From positions 1 to 64,000 of the forward strand of contig WFMF01000536.1 in assembly GCA_011033025.1 (NCBI GenBank): a stretch of DNA of 64,000 bases, given 5' to 3'. Below the pieces are notes generated by a model. It was not told the origin of the DNA. It saw only the letters and a program-made list of their open reading frames with translations, and did no database searches. Shown in pieces: positions 42,332 to 52,828 of this stretch. Positions within the stretch are counted from its first letter, which is position 1, and each line of letters starts with the position of its first letter. The position numbers and the translations under genes are program-made. This DNA comes from Beroe forskalii. Its lineage: Eukaryota; Ctenophora; Nuda; Beroida; Beroidae.

Positions 42332-42956
42332 TAAAAGTATATATATCAAAAAAAGTTGATATTTCGCGAATGGACAGATTTTAAGCCTTGATTGATCTAC
42401 AACACCTGAAACGATACTTCCAATTCGATTGGTGTACAGTGTACACTGATCAATTTATAGGAGTATTGGGCAGGGGCATACGGCACGATATCAAGTTCCT
42501 ATCTCACAGCCCAATTCCAAAATCGTCTATTTTTGGCTGTCTATCAGGCATAATTTTTATTGGGCATCTAACCCCGATGAAATTCAAAATTTTACAACCA
42601 TCAAAAGATTCTTAAATAATAATTTAAATTCCGATTAGAGCACTTCGACCGATATAAACGACTTGCAATCTGGAAATGACTTTTTGATGCAATAAAAGCG
42701 TTCAACTGAAGAATTCAAACATGAAAACCAAAGAAAGCGTGGATGAGGGGCACTTATTTTACAGTTCAGTGCTTACAGATTTACAGGAAATATTGCATCA
42801 AAAAAGTTATAATTCACGATATAACTCACATACATTAGTACTGAGTATATGCCATTAAACCTCAAACTTTAAACCCAAAAATGCTATAGATAACTAGTAT
42901 TTGCAGCAAGCAATAGTCACTACTACCAAACGACCGGTTACCTTTTCTCAATAAAT
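42332..42956. other. Non-coding
   Basis: No gene seen; contains a TTTTTGATGCAATAAAAGCG word related to the Helitron-like elements (42681). Confidence 0.4.
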
Positions 42957-43147
42957 CCGGTTACGGTTTCGGTTTCGGTTCGCTGAAAACGCCGGTTAAC
43001 CGGTATTTCGGTTTCGGTTCGGTTAACCGACCGATTTCACCAAACGGTTAATTGCGAAATCAAAATATTCGGTTACGGTTTCGGTTTCGGTTGGCTAAAA
43101 ACGCCCGGTTAACCGGTATTTCGGTTTCGGTTCGGTTAACCGGTCGT
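42957..43147 (+). repeat. Two-copy repeat of CGGTTTCGGTT words
   Basis: Two units of about 78 bp, 112 bp apart, each with GGTTACGGTTTCGGTTTCGG, then CCGGTTAACCGG, then ATTTCGGTTTCGGTTCGG. Hexamer (TTTCGG) and pentamer (CGGTT) periodicity is visible, with a 12-bp perfect palindrome in each unit. Confidence 0.85.
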
Positions 43148-43758
43148 TTCCTAGTCACTACACATCAAGTTTGTGTGAAGTTTACAAGTTTAATGTCGTC
43201 AGATTTCAGCCCATGAAACTCCACAGATTTGAAGTTTGAAATAACCTGATACATCATCCGAAACATTATCCTAGAAGTTTTTCATTCCTAAGTTTTTCAC
43301 TCCAGTTTAATTCCTTGAAAGCTTGAAATGGACTTAAAAAATCTCATAAATGCACGTGGTGGCAAGAAAAAACTGCACATTTGAAAAATGTTGGGTTGCA
43401 TCACAATTTTAAAGGTGAAGCGACCAAAAATTAAGTCATGTGACAAGAGCGCCGAGGGCTGCCGGAAAAGTGCGCACATGGGAGCTCAATAATTGACAGG
43501 GTAGCGTGGGAAAATTTGAGTAGCCCAATCAGTAAATCCTCTGCATCCGAAACGACAAGTGCGTACATTCAATGATTCAGCTCTGGGATCAGCTCAGGTT
43601 TTACTTAGTTTTTTAGTTCATAAAAAATCATAAACAGAGTTTTTTAAAACACACAGATATTAAATATCGGGCTGTGGTAGCTCGTAGGTGCACGACGAAC
43701 AGTTTTTCGTGAATAACTCTGTTTCAGAGCATTTTAGGGCATATGTTTATTAACAAGT
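43148..43758. other. Non-coding
   Basis: Nothing coding. The stretch 43440-43520 (GTGCGCAC, GACAGGGTAGCGTGGGAAAA) is loosely similar to 47080-47160. Confidence 0.35.
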
Positions 43759-43956
43759 TGTATAATATAGGATAATCAAACACTCTTAGGATACGTTTAT
43801 ATGAATTATCACACGAGCGAAGCGAGTGTGATAATTCGAATTATTGCTCGAGCCGAAGGCGAGTGCAATAATTCCAATTATCACTCGAGCCGAAGGCGAG
43901 TGTGATAATTGATATAAACGTATCCTCAGGGTGTTTGATTAATCTATTATATAACG
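43759..43956. repeat. Cloverleaf palindrome A (three capped arms)
   Basis: The outer stem halves 43759-43802 and 43911-43956 (GATACGTTTATAT with its complement, and outer TATAATATAG with CTATTATATA) enclose three adjacent hairpins: 43803-43837, 43838-43873 and 43874-43910. Each has a 10-bp AT-rich stem, a C·G pair, a tandem G·A/A·G mismatch, a short GC stem and a GAA loop (CGAGCGAAGCGAG or CGAGCCGAAGGCGAG). Drawn as single-stranded DNA or RNA it makes a four-way cloverleaf. No coding sequence. Confidence 0.8.
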
Positions 43957-44329
43957 TGAGAAACGGGCGGAGATCTACACTGGTTTTTCCAATAAAAAGC
44001 AAATTTAGAAGCTTTTACATATAAAAACCCTTTGAGCTAGAGAGTAGAGGGCCTGAAATTGACTTAGAAAATATCAAGATTGGCCAGGAATCTTAGATTA
44101 GATGGTGAAGAGTGGCTATGTATATCTAAATTTGCCTTCAAAGTATGTATAAAACGTAAGTACGGAATCTTTATGAACTTTGCTCATATCTTTTGATTCA
44201 ACTAGGCACTATAAAGTGATTGTCGATTGAAATGTGTAGCAACATCAAAACAACATTGAAAGATCATTTCTGTGTAAGTGTGTAACGCCGTAACAGATGT
44301 ACATTTATGGGCAAATTGTAGACTTGTAG

Positions 44330-44820
44330 TGAGGGTAAGTAGGTGCACGGCTCATATATCGACTACCGGGTATACAAAAACTCATGAAACCAAAACAAGA
44401 TAACAAAATAAATGTATTATACACTGCTACACTGATGTATCCTAATGGAGTGAGAGCAAGTGGTCTTACTGGCACGTGGGTGCGCGGCTCATATAATGAC
44501 CAACAAGTATACATAAACTCATGAAACCAAAACAAGATAACCTAATACGTATACACTGATGTATCGTAATGGAGTGAGAGCAAGTGGTCTTACTGGCACG
44601 TGGGTGCGCGGCTCATTTACTGACAAACAAGTATACATAAACTCATGAAACCAAAACAAGATAACATAATATGTATACACTGGTGTATTGATTTAGAGCA
44701 AGTGGTTTACTGCTTTACTGGCACGTGCGTGCGCGGCTCATGTAATGACTAACGTGAACGGTGAATGCATAAACAAGATAATGTAAGATGTATACACTGG
44801 TGTATCGTGATAGAGTGACA
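44330..44820 (+). repeat. Tandem repeat, about 124-bp unit x4
   Basis: The word GCGCGGCTCAT recurs near 44345 (variant), 44483, 44607 and 44731, with CTCATGAAACCAAAACAAGA and GTATACACTGATGTATCG between. Each unit carries GGCACGTGGGTGCGCG. The frames within are accidental. Confidence 0.9.
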
Positions 44821-44895
44821 GCATTGACTAAAGAGTCAGATTTAAATGATTTTAAATAGTCAATAAATACGAATCGAAAAATCCTGAAGTTTTAA

Positions 44896-45000
44896 TTTTT
44901 GGAGTGTGATAATTTTTGGAAGAGTGTGTTAACTGTTCTTTGAGGGGTGTGATAACTGTACAGTTATCACACACCTGGAAAAATTATCACACCCCAAAAT
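44896..45000. repeat. 105-bp imperfect palindrome
   Basis: The centre is AACTGTACAGTT (about 44954-44965). The arms carry GTGTGATAA and ATTTTTGGAGTGTGATAAT with near-complements out to 44896 and 45000. Confidence 0.75.
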
Positions 45001-45120
45001 TTCGAAAATTTTAAAATCTTATGAAAATTATTAATTGACCCCTAAACTCCATTTTTGAAGCCGTTATATAACAAAAATTATCAGAGCAAGAATTATATAA
45101 CGATCGTTATATAATGTATA

Positions 45121-45364
45121 CCAAAAACCAAAATGGATTTGGTTGTGTTGGGCGCGGCGTTTTTTGCTGAAAAACCAATGATATGAGAAAAAGCGACCGT
45201 TTAAACGGCTACAACTCACTTCGAAGTGTTTTTTGTTGCTTTGAAACAAAACTGGGCACTTGAAGTGACGTTGCGGCCGTTTAAACGGTCGCTTTTTCTC
45301 ATATCATTGGTTTTTCAGCAAAAAACGCCGCGCCCAACACAACCAAATCCATTTTGGTTTTTGG
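45121..45364. repeat. Perfect 88-bp inverted repeat, 68-bp loop
   Basis: 45121-45208 and 45277-45364 are exact reverse complements over all 88 bases (tips CCAAAAACCAAAATGG, inner ends CCGTTTAAACGG). A separate perfect palindrome TTATATAACGATCGTTATATAA is just outside on the left (45092-45113). The two open frames (minus 45064-45249; plus 45226-45417) are the same arm read twice. Confidence 0.9.
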
Positions 45365-46147
45365 AAAAAATATCACCCTTTTTCAGTGCTAATTTGAAGC
45401 ACTCAAACTCAAATTAATGCTAAGTCTAGCTTTACAAATACAAAGAAAGAAGCTGTTGTAACGTATTTTTATCTACTAACCACAGTACAGAATTGCTGTA
45501 CCCTGATCAATCCATGTCGGTTAAGTTAGGGAAAGGTAAGAGAGAGGATTATGCTACAAAAATATAAGAAACAGGTTATGTGGATTTTTGATTACCGCAT
45601 ACCAATGATGACGTCATCAATACGTCATAATATTGTAGCAACCACATGAGACCCATTTTACAGCAAATTTGGGACTATGACCGACAACATATCTAAAGAT
45701 GAAGACTAGGGATTGCCCCATTCTCTCACACTAAGCTCTACCGTTTTGGCTATTTTTTCGCGATTTTTTGTGTCACCATGGTTTAAACAATCGCAAATAT
45801 CTCAATGATCCCTATAAGCCCGGAAATTTTTGAGCAGAGCTCTGGAAATTACATTAAATTTCCTTTCGGAGCTAGAGGGAACATTTTTTCCTATCTTGAA
45901 AGCTTCATATCGAAAAAACGTGCTGAAAAACGGTCATTTTTCGGAAATTGGAATTTGAAAAACATGACTTTGTGACGTCATAATGACGTCATACACATGA
46001 CGTAAGACACTTTTTAAGGGTATTATTCGTAAGTTCTATCTTTCTTCTTTCCAACGCTGGGTCGATGAGCCATGTATCTTGTATGGTTCTCGAGATATAC
46101 CTGTTTAAAGAGGGTACACTTTTCACCTAAAAATGTTCTCTATTGGT
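45365..46147. other. Non-coding, CRE-like TGACGTCA words
   Basis: No gene seen. Palindromic ATGACGTCAT-type words occur near 45609, 45974 and 45984. Confidence 0.45.
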
Positions 46148-46200
46148 ATGTATATACATATGTATATACCTATATATGTATATACCTATGTATATATATG
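46148..46200 (+). repeat. TATATAC/CTATGTATA microsatellite
   Basis: About 50 bp of alternating TATATACATATG and TATATACCTATA words. Confidence 0.85.
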
Positions 46201-46439
46201 GTCGTAACCCATTTTAACAAGAACACCCTCGATTTTGACAATATTCAAGTTGAGATAACTCGGCCATTTTTAATCCAATCGATCTGAAATTTTGACAGTT
46301 GCACCTTTGACCTCTAAACATGCGATGTTCAAATTTTGGTGCGATTTCGGCAACGGGAACTTACTCAAATTTTAACGTGAAATATGGCCAATCCATGAAA
46401 ACATATAGTTGGGGGCTGGCAAGCAAAGTTGCGAAAACT

Positions 46440-46770
46440 TGTCCTCGTGTCCTTCGGACACTCAGTCATAACTCGCCTCGAGGCCCTTCGGGCCCTCGGA
46501 GGCTCGTTTAACGTTTGACTGCCGTATAACGAAGCTCGCCTCGGACCCTTCGGGTCTCGAGCTCGCGCTCAGCCTTCGGCCCGAGCAAAAGTGGGCGCTG
46601 TAACGAGCTACCTCGGCCCCTTCGGGGCCTCGGGAGAGCACTCGGGCCTTCGGCCCGAGCAAAGTCGTGACGCCGTCACGAGCTCACCCTCGGCCCCTTC
46701 GGGGCCTCGGGTGAGCGCTCGGGCCTTCGGCCCGAGCAAAGTTGGTTCTCCGAAAAAACGCCGCGGGGGC
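46440..46770. repeat. Cluster of TTCG/GAA-capped GC hairpins
   Basis: At least seven GC-rich hairpins in 330 bp share the apex CTTCGG on the plus strand, that is C-GAA-G on the minus strand (for example GTGTCCTTCGGACAC, GGCCCTTCGGGCC, GGCCCCTTCGGGGCC and GCTCGGGCCTTCGGCCCGAG). The two CCTCGGCCCC…GGGGCCTCGG copies have a tandem GA/AG mismatch on the minus strand. The larger unit (CCTCGG…then GCTCGGGCCTTCGG…GAGCAAAGT) is repeated two to three times. Reading frames here follow the palindromes. Confidence 0.8.
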
Positions 46771-47603
46771 TTGCCAGCCCCCTGATAAACATATAAACAT
46801 GACCATTGCGCTTCTTTTAAGCCCAAAACGAATTCTCTAGCTCATTCTCAAGCCGAGATACGAATTTTCAGCATGCGCCCCCGATCCACCTCAAAAGGAC
46901 GTGGCTTTTGGCATGTTCCCCATCAAATGGCTCCTTGCTTTTTTTCGATTATTTATACCTTTGGGAAGCTCTGTAAAAATTTTCAGACTTCTACCCAGGT
47001 TGAAAGACCTAAGTGACCAGACTATTAGCTGCAATGTGCGCAGTTGTCGTTTTCAGCATCTGAAGTGCTCACTCAGCTCAAATCATTGACAGGCCACCCT
47101 GTTAGACCGTGGGAAAACGATTCTTATGTAGTTATGTGCGCACTTTTCGGTAAGCCGCGCCGAGCGGCATATTTCAAATCCTTGGAGTTTAATCTTCAAT
47201 GAAGGTCTAACACCACTCCCGAACAATTTTTGTCACGATAATAAGTATGAAAAATACTTTTCATTCATAAAACTGATTAATAATTTGCGAATCTATTATA
47301 CATTTTAAAGGATTTAATATAAAAAATTATCCCTAATTACTCTAGAACTTCTTTGTAATTGAAATTATGGGTCGATTCATGCGTAGGTATCTCAAATGGC
47401 CAATAAAGCGGCCACAAATTGTCTCAAAATTGAATGGGTAATAAAATGGGCCAAAAATATTTTGCACATCTTATAACGCGACTGTCTTGCAAACTGCAAA
47501 CTAAAGCAATAGATCAGTAATTTCATATTATTCATAACAATATTGATTATAGTATTTCTAACGTTCAATTTGAAATTCTGCATGTCCATAAACGTCTAGC
47601 ATC
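46771..47603. other. Non-coding, 3' flank of GPCR gene 2
   Basis: No gene seen. It should contain the poly(A) site of the minus-strand receptor; several AT-rich stretches are near 47280-47340 and 47500-47600. Confidence 0.4.
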
Positions 47604-50018
47604 CTATAATTTAGTGTTCAGCATACTTTCATCTGGAGTGCTAGATGAAGGGGATCTGTTGGTGTCTGTAGTTTCCATTTCACGGGTTTGGTTTGAACTA
47701 TTCTTATTAAGAAAGCATACCATTCTCAAGAATTTGGCCACAACATTATACAGCTTACTATAGTAAAGGGGGTTGAGAAGGCTATTGATTGGTATGACAA
47801 GGAAGGCAATCACTTCGAATACAATATTTGGTGGTGAACCTTCACCTTTGCCCATATAGTAAACTACAGCACCCATGAATGGAAACCAACAGAGCAACTG
47901 GGTCGATATCATCCACATGGCTTTAGGTGTCAAGGATACCGAATGCTTTCCTCTTGCATTATGTCTACCTGCCGCTACACTCCGAAGAATCTTTTTGCTA
48001 CGCTTATTCTTATCTACTATTCCAATGTATGCCCCAGACATGACGAACAAAAGCAACAAAATTGTCACGAGATATGCTATTTTGTATGGAATGAAGGACT
48101 TCTGTGACTTGAATACATTATGCAAGCAAAGAGCAGATGTTCCATAATAGCTTATCTCTGAGGTTTGCCACATTTTATCATCGGATGTTGTGCCTCTGAA
48201 ATCACTTAAAATCTTATTCAAATCAGATTCTTTTATGCCAAACACTCTTTCATAGGTCGCTATCAAAAGAGAAAAATTAAGTGGATTAGTACTGAGGGAT
48301 GGATTTCTCTTTGGGTAACTCAAGAATATTTCTGTTCTGAAGACATTTTGAACAGATGGTAAAGGAATGACAGGAATTATAGAGTTTAAGACATTTAGGC
48401 AGATTAGAAAACCTGATATGCATAGAATGATGGATCTTTTGATATGAATGGTGTTGTCTGACAAAACTGATATACACCGAACAACGCTAAGTTGCACAAT
48501 AGACAAGAGAGAACCATGAGAAGAAAGGGTATAAAGTATTCCTAAAAGAATGCAGTAGGTGCTTGCTCTCCAATCCTGGTCAAATTCACAATAGTTACCT
48601 TTCACCTTGATGGCTATAGTGGCAATGATGACTAGAAATTGGTAAACTCCAGTGACCATATCATAAAAGTACACTTGCAAAGTCACGATTCTATTTATCT
48701 CACCAATATGATTTGAAGATGGTGTTACAAAGCAGGTGTATCCCTGTACACCATTCAATAGAATTATTGATACGCTGCTTATGGATGTCAAAGCAAATAC
48801 TACTTTCGAACTGATCAATAGTTCGGTTGACGAAAAATACCCCATGTCACATTTCTCACATTCATCTAACCCAGTTGAACAATCCTTGATGTTATTACAA
48901 ACTTTGTTCAATTCAACCCATTCAGTGCTATTCTCCTCACAATAGAAGCGATTAGGACACTTTTTCTCATCGATCCCATCATTGCAGTCTACGTTTCCAT
49001 CACAAAGTATGCTTAAAAATCTAATTTCTTCAGAGCATAAAACTGAGAATCCAAATCTTCCATCTGGTCCAGTTGATAGAATCATGTCACAAAATCTATC
49101 CCAGTTTTCCCCTGAATAATATTCTGAACAATTCATCCGGCAAAAATTCCTCACTAACAAATTCTCATCAACCAGAGGAGAGCGAGCAAGAGTTAAGATA
49201 TTTTGACGATGGTCTTGAAGGCATGTAGACACAGGGTTTTCTTTTTTTGTTATCCACGAACTTATGATTTTGCCACAATCAATAGAAATATTCATTTCGG
49301 ATGAGCATTCTAGTAATAATTTCGGCAACAGTCTAGATTTGTGATTGGATTTGGAATGAATTGTCAGACAATACCGTGTTACTGATGTACAGTATGCAGT
49401 AAAGGCGAATGCAGAACAGTTAAGTTGTATAAACCCCTCACATATACATTCATCAGACCCATCTTTGCAATCATGTTTGCCATCACAGAAATTTTTGACA
49501 GATATGCAACCAGATTGATCAGGACAGAAAAACACAGACTTGTTCACATCGGTGCTGTTATGGGTAGATTGACAGTTACATTCATCAGTCAGACAGTATG
49601 AATAATCATCACAATATGGACTTATAGTTGAGCCACTGTACTTAGGTTCACAGTACCACGTGTAATTCATCATCATCCTTGCCTGATTCAGTATTGAGTC
49701 CGACCTAATAAAACTCAAAAAGTGGAGTAAATCAAAGTTGAACTCACAACTTGAATTAGTATAATCAGTAATACTAGATCCGAGAGTAAGTTCGTTGGTG
49801 CCCGTTATCCAATTGCTAGGAAGTGTATTCATTTCTGCATGTGACAGGCACTTTTCATTTGAAACACTTTTTGAGGTTCTCATCATGTCTTCATGTGGCA
49901 ACAGGATCTCTTTGTTTTTGTGATCAACAAATGCAGACCCTATCATCTGGATGGTACACAAGACAACAATAAAGTTGGAGCAGGTCCAGGTTCTGGGATT
50001 CAGCTCCTTGGTTTCCAT
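47604..50018 (-). CDS. Rhodopsin-type GPCR with LDLa ectodomain (copy 2)
   Basis: An 804-aa paralogue of the receptor at 32074-34485, also in one exon. A hydrophobic N-terminal segment (about residues 15-30, SNFIVVLCTIQMIGSAF) is a probable signal peptide or anchor. LDLa repeats lie at about residues 165-193, 330-354 and 358-384. Seven membrane segments lie at about 400-422, 443-468, 483-509, 528-551, 640-665, 697-720 and 730-752, with VVRC at the end of TM3, CWFPF in TM6 and NPLYY in TM7. The first LDLa, the third LDLa and TM1-TM4 are almost identical to copy 1, whereas residues about 207-345 are very different but keep the cysteines. The tail is serine- and threonine-rich, offering possible kinase sites. 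Both genes read the same way 13 kb apart, as expected for a local family. Confidence 0.93.
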   Translation of the reverse strand: METKELNPRTWTCSNFIVVLCTIQMIGSAFVDHKNKEILLPHEDMMRTSKSVSNEKCLSHAEMNTLPSNWITGTNELTLGSSITDYTNSSCEFNFDLLHFLSFIRSDSILNQARMMMNYTWYCEPKYSGSTISPYCDDYSYCLTDECNCQSTHNSTDVNKSVFFCPDQSGCISVKNFCDGKHDCKDGSDECICEGFIQLNCSAFAFTAYCTSVTRYCLTIHSKSNHKSRLLPKLLLECSSEMNISIDCGKIISSWITKKENPVSTCLQDHRQNILTLARSPLVDENLLVRNFCRMNCSEYYSGENWDRFCDMILSTGPDGRFGFSVLCSEEIRFLSILCDGNVDCNDGIDEKKCPNRFYCEENSTEWVELNKVCNNIKDCSTGLDECEKCDMGYFSSTELLISSKVVFALTSISSVSIILLNGVQGYTCFVTPSSNHIGEINRIVTLQVYFYDMVTGVYQFLVIIATIAIKVKGNYCEFDQDWRASTYCILLGILYTLSSHGSLLSIVQLSVVRCISVLSDNTIHIKRSIILCISGFLICLNVLNSIIPVIPLPSVQNVFRTEIFLSYPKRNPSLSTNPLNFSLLIATYERVFGIKESDLNKILSDFRGTTSDDKMWQTSEISYYGTSALCLHNVFKSQKSFIPYKIAYLVTILLLLFVMSGAYIGIVDKNKRSKKILRSVAAGRHNARGKHSVSLTPKAMWMISTQLLCWFPFMGAVVYYMGKGEGSPPNIVFEVIAFLVIPINSLLNPLYYSKLYNVVAKFLRMVCFLNKNSSNQTREMETTDTNRSPSSSTPDESMLNTKL

Positions 50019-50885
50019 ACTGAGTAAGCAATCTGATGCGAAACAATAACTAAATCAAAAGAAGGAAAAATCAGTATTATCATTTTTATCATTGCAATAA
50101 GGGATTAAGTGGGTTGTAGCACCCGTGCTTAGCATAACACGAACGCTGGCTAAAACGGAGTTGAAATATTTATTTATTGTAGGGTAGTAGAAAAATAAAT
50201 TCCGCGTGTGGAAGTATTTTTCTTTTTTGGGTTAAGGCTTTAGATTTTCCGCAATCATTAATCAATGCTCAATGTTGGAAAAATATCCAAAAAACAGGAT
50301 TGAGTTTAAAGTTTAATTTCATATCAAGATATTTGTGGTTTCGATGGTTCACTGCGAGGATTCGACAGAAGGAGGAATTCATAATTGCTTAATAATAAGT
50401 TATGAAGTGGGTTATAAAGACATACAATTGCAAAAAATTTTGATTTCAATGAGCTTGGATTCAAATTTGCTGCCCATCTTTTCTCCGAATCTGAAGTTTT
50501 GATATAAAACCATTGTTCTTGAGTTTTTCTTATTTACTGTTGTGTCCTCGACATTAATTTACAATAGCAAAATTGAAAATCTGCACTTTTGAAAATTGCA
50601 CCCCAACAGCTAACTCTTACGAAGTTTAAATTGCTCCGGATAATCATAAATGACATAAAATGTTCAAGTTTTCAAAATTCAAATTCTATAATCCGGGTAA
50701 AATTCATCCAATTGACCGTGCGTCCAATTGACTATACATTCACGTAGCTATACTATATAGTATATCATATAATACATCCTTGAACATATTTAAGCAGGTA
50801 TATGTAAAGATAGATTTAACCCTTCCCCCGAATTACCACCAACAAAATCTTGTGGTTTTGGTCCATCTAAGCGTTTGGGTCATGG
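50019..50885. other. Upstream flank of GPCR gene 2, non-coding
   Basis: No motif shared with the upstream flank of gene 1 was noticed. CACCCGTGCTTAGCATAACACG lies near 50120; no TATA box was assigned. Confidence 0.35.
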
Positions 50886-50998
50886 TTAAATAGTGTCTAC
50901 CATCCGAATTAAATGCATTAATCGTGTCAATTAACAATTCGGCCTGCGGCCTCATTGTTAATTGCTCTGATTAATGCATACAATCCGGATGATTAACC
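50886..50998. repeat. Two-level palindrome, GCA-capped
   Basis: The outer stem is CCGAATTAAATGCATTAATC with its near-complement ending at 50998. The inner hairpin is CAATTAACAAT…ATTGTTAATTG with cap GGCC-TGC-GGCC. On the minus strand the cap is GGCC-GCA-GGCC and a tandem GA/AG mismatch separates it from the AT stem, the same grammar as the cloverleaf arms. Confidence 0.7.
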
Positions 50999-52279
50999 CT
51001 TTATTCAACATTGACAGAAAGCAGTTGTGAATTGAAAATCTGTTTTGAATTGAAATTAAATTCAAAAAAAATTCCAATTAAACCGACCTTTAATTTTATT
51101 ATCGAGTCCTAGCCGAACCTTGCACAAACAATATAAAGTGGTTTTTGTCAAAATAAAAGTCAATAATCAAAAAGGCTGCCGGCTAGCAAGTAGGGTAATC
51201 CCATGCATCCACTATGGATAAAGGGGTTACTAATCCTAGAACCACCCAAACCAGAGATTCCCGCATCCGCAGCCAGGCTCATCAAACATGTCACGTGGTA
51301 TGTCACATGATCAGCAGGGGGAGCAGTTGTCGGTCAGCGCATCAAACACTTGGGATGAATTCTACACGCGACCCCTTTACAATGCTCTCCTCGACCTTAG
51401 CCTAGGTGTGAGTTCGCCTCTAAACATGGGATCATCAAACCAGACTCATTCTTATCCTGCGATACACCACACCTTCAAGCTTCATACCTCCAACCTACTT
51501 TAGGTTTAACAAACGCCCCCGGCTAATCCCAATTAACAAGTGGTCAATTGATCTCCATACTAGGATCACCCGCACCTGACCTCACCATGGTGAAGTCAGG
51601 GCCAGATATGCACGCTTCTCAGTTTACCTCATACTTACTCGGGCTCCCCATAGCAATTCGGGCTCCTCATTCTATCATGCAGGCTCCAAATACCAACTTG
51701 GGATTCCCCGATTATAATAGCTAGGGTCCCCGACACTGAATAGGTATTAGGTAACTTTGGATAACCCCATACTTAATTGGTCTCCGTACGATCTTGGGCT
51801 TCCCAATTCCCATACTAGTTGGACCCAAACCAACTAGCTCCTCATAATGGTACCCATACCAACTTCACCGCCCCGTGAGCCATGCTTTCCATATTTGCTT
51901 GAAAGTGGCGTATTCGACACTTAAAGGTAGCAATCTTCACGTCATTTTGCACTCGCAATGAAGGATTTTTGAGGCAGCTGCTTAAGCAGCTACTTTTGGT
52001 ACGAGCTGTCAAGACCACATGCTGAAATGCTCACTGCATGACATAATGCCAAAGGATTTAAAAAGTGAAAACTTTTAAATCTCAATTCTGTCTCAATACA
52101 GAGTCATTTACTTATTTTATTTCATGAATATTAATCAAGCAAACAGTTTCTTTTATTCATTAATAATTCATTAAAAACAACACAAGCTCATTCTAAGGTT
52201 AAATAAAAAAATAAAAAACAAAATAAACCTGGCCCAATACGTCAGCAAAAGAAGCAAAAAGGTTTTTAAATAGCTTTCA
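50999..52279. other. Non-coding
   Basis: Two overlapping plus frames at 51214-51405 and 51288-51503 compete and neither has a recognised motif. A C-rich stretch at 51620-51890 repeats GGGCTCC/GGGATTCCC-type words loosely. Confidence 0.35.
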
Positions 52280-52468
52280 TAATATAGAGTTACTCAACGA
52301 ATAAGTGTGAAGTAACATGATTTATGCCACGAGCGAAGCGAGTTGCATAAATCGCATTATTCACCGAAGCCGAAGGCTGAGTTGAATAATGATTTGTTTT
52401 CAACGAGGGCGTAGCCCGAGTTGAAAACAAGCTGTTACTTCATACTTATGAGTTGTGTAACGATATTA
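52280..52468. repeat. Cloverleaf palindrome B (three capped arms)
   Basis: The outer stem AATATAGAGTTACTCAACGA…/TGTTACTTCATACTTATGAG encloses three hairpins with AT stems. Their caps are CGAGCGAAGCGAG, CGAAGCCGAAGGCTGAG and CGAGGGCGTAGCCCGAG. All have the C·G pair, tandem G·A/A·G mismatch, GC stem and GNA loop. The AT stems of the three arms are unrelated to each other and to locus A, while the cap rule is the same. Confidence 0.8.
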
Positions 52469-52667
52469 TTCACCAAGTGTACAAACGTACAAAGCTTTGA
52501 GCCTTTAAAAGGCTGAGATTTTTAGCATTCTGTACAGTTCACAGCAGAAAAGGACGTTCCGTTGTATCACTTTTTTGGTGGAGAGCAATTATCTACTGAT
52601 CAGGCAAATAAGCAGTGTGCCAGCTCTCCCAGCAGAAAAGGACGTTCTGTCGTATCACTAATTTGGC

Positions 52668-52815
52668 AAAAGTGTTGAATAACATCATAAAAATGGCAAA
52701 TAACACGGTGTAAGAGTGGAATAACATGGTAAAAGTGTGAATAATACTAAAAAAAGGTGGAGTAATACGACAAAAAACTCTAAATAACACGTTTTTATTC
52801 AACCGGAATAACCCC
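52668..52815 (+). repeat. Iteron-like repeats of GTGGAATAACAYGG, block 1
   Basis: Six to seven repeats of about 19-22 bp with consensus AAAGTGTGGAATAACACGG, just left of cloverleaf C. Equivalent blocks lie at 53405-53560 and 58071-58145, each beside a capped palindrome and each ending TTTTTATTCAACCGG. Confidence 0.75.
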
Positions 52816-52828
52816 ACCACATGGTGAA

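Noticed and set aside
45064..45417. Two frames of 61-63 codons with matching peptides on opposite strands
   Set aside because: They are the two arms of the perfect 88-bp inverted repeat read twice.
46462..46826. Four overlapping frames of 64-72 codons
   Set aside because: They are translations of GC hairpins read on both strands (repeated GPEGA/RPEG-type peptides).
51214..51503. Two overlapping plus-strand frames as a gene
   Set aside because: They compete in different phases over the same bases, with no recognised domain, no clear splice sites and no poly(A) signal nearby.
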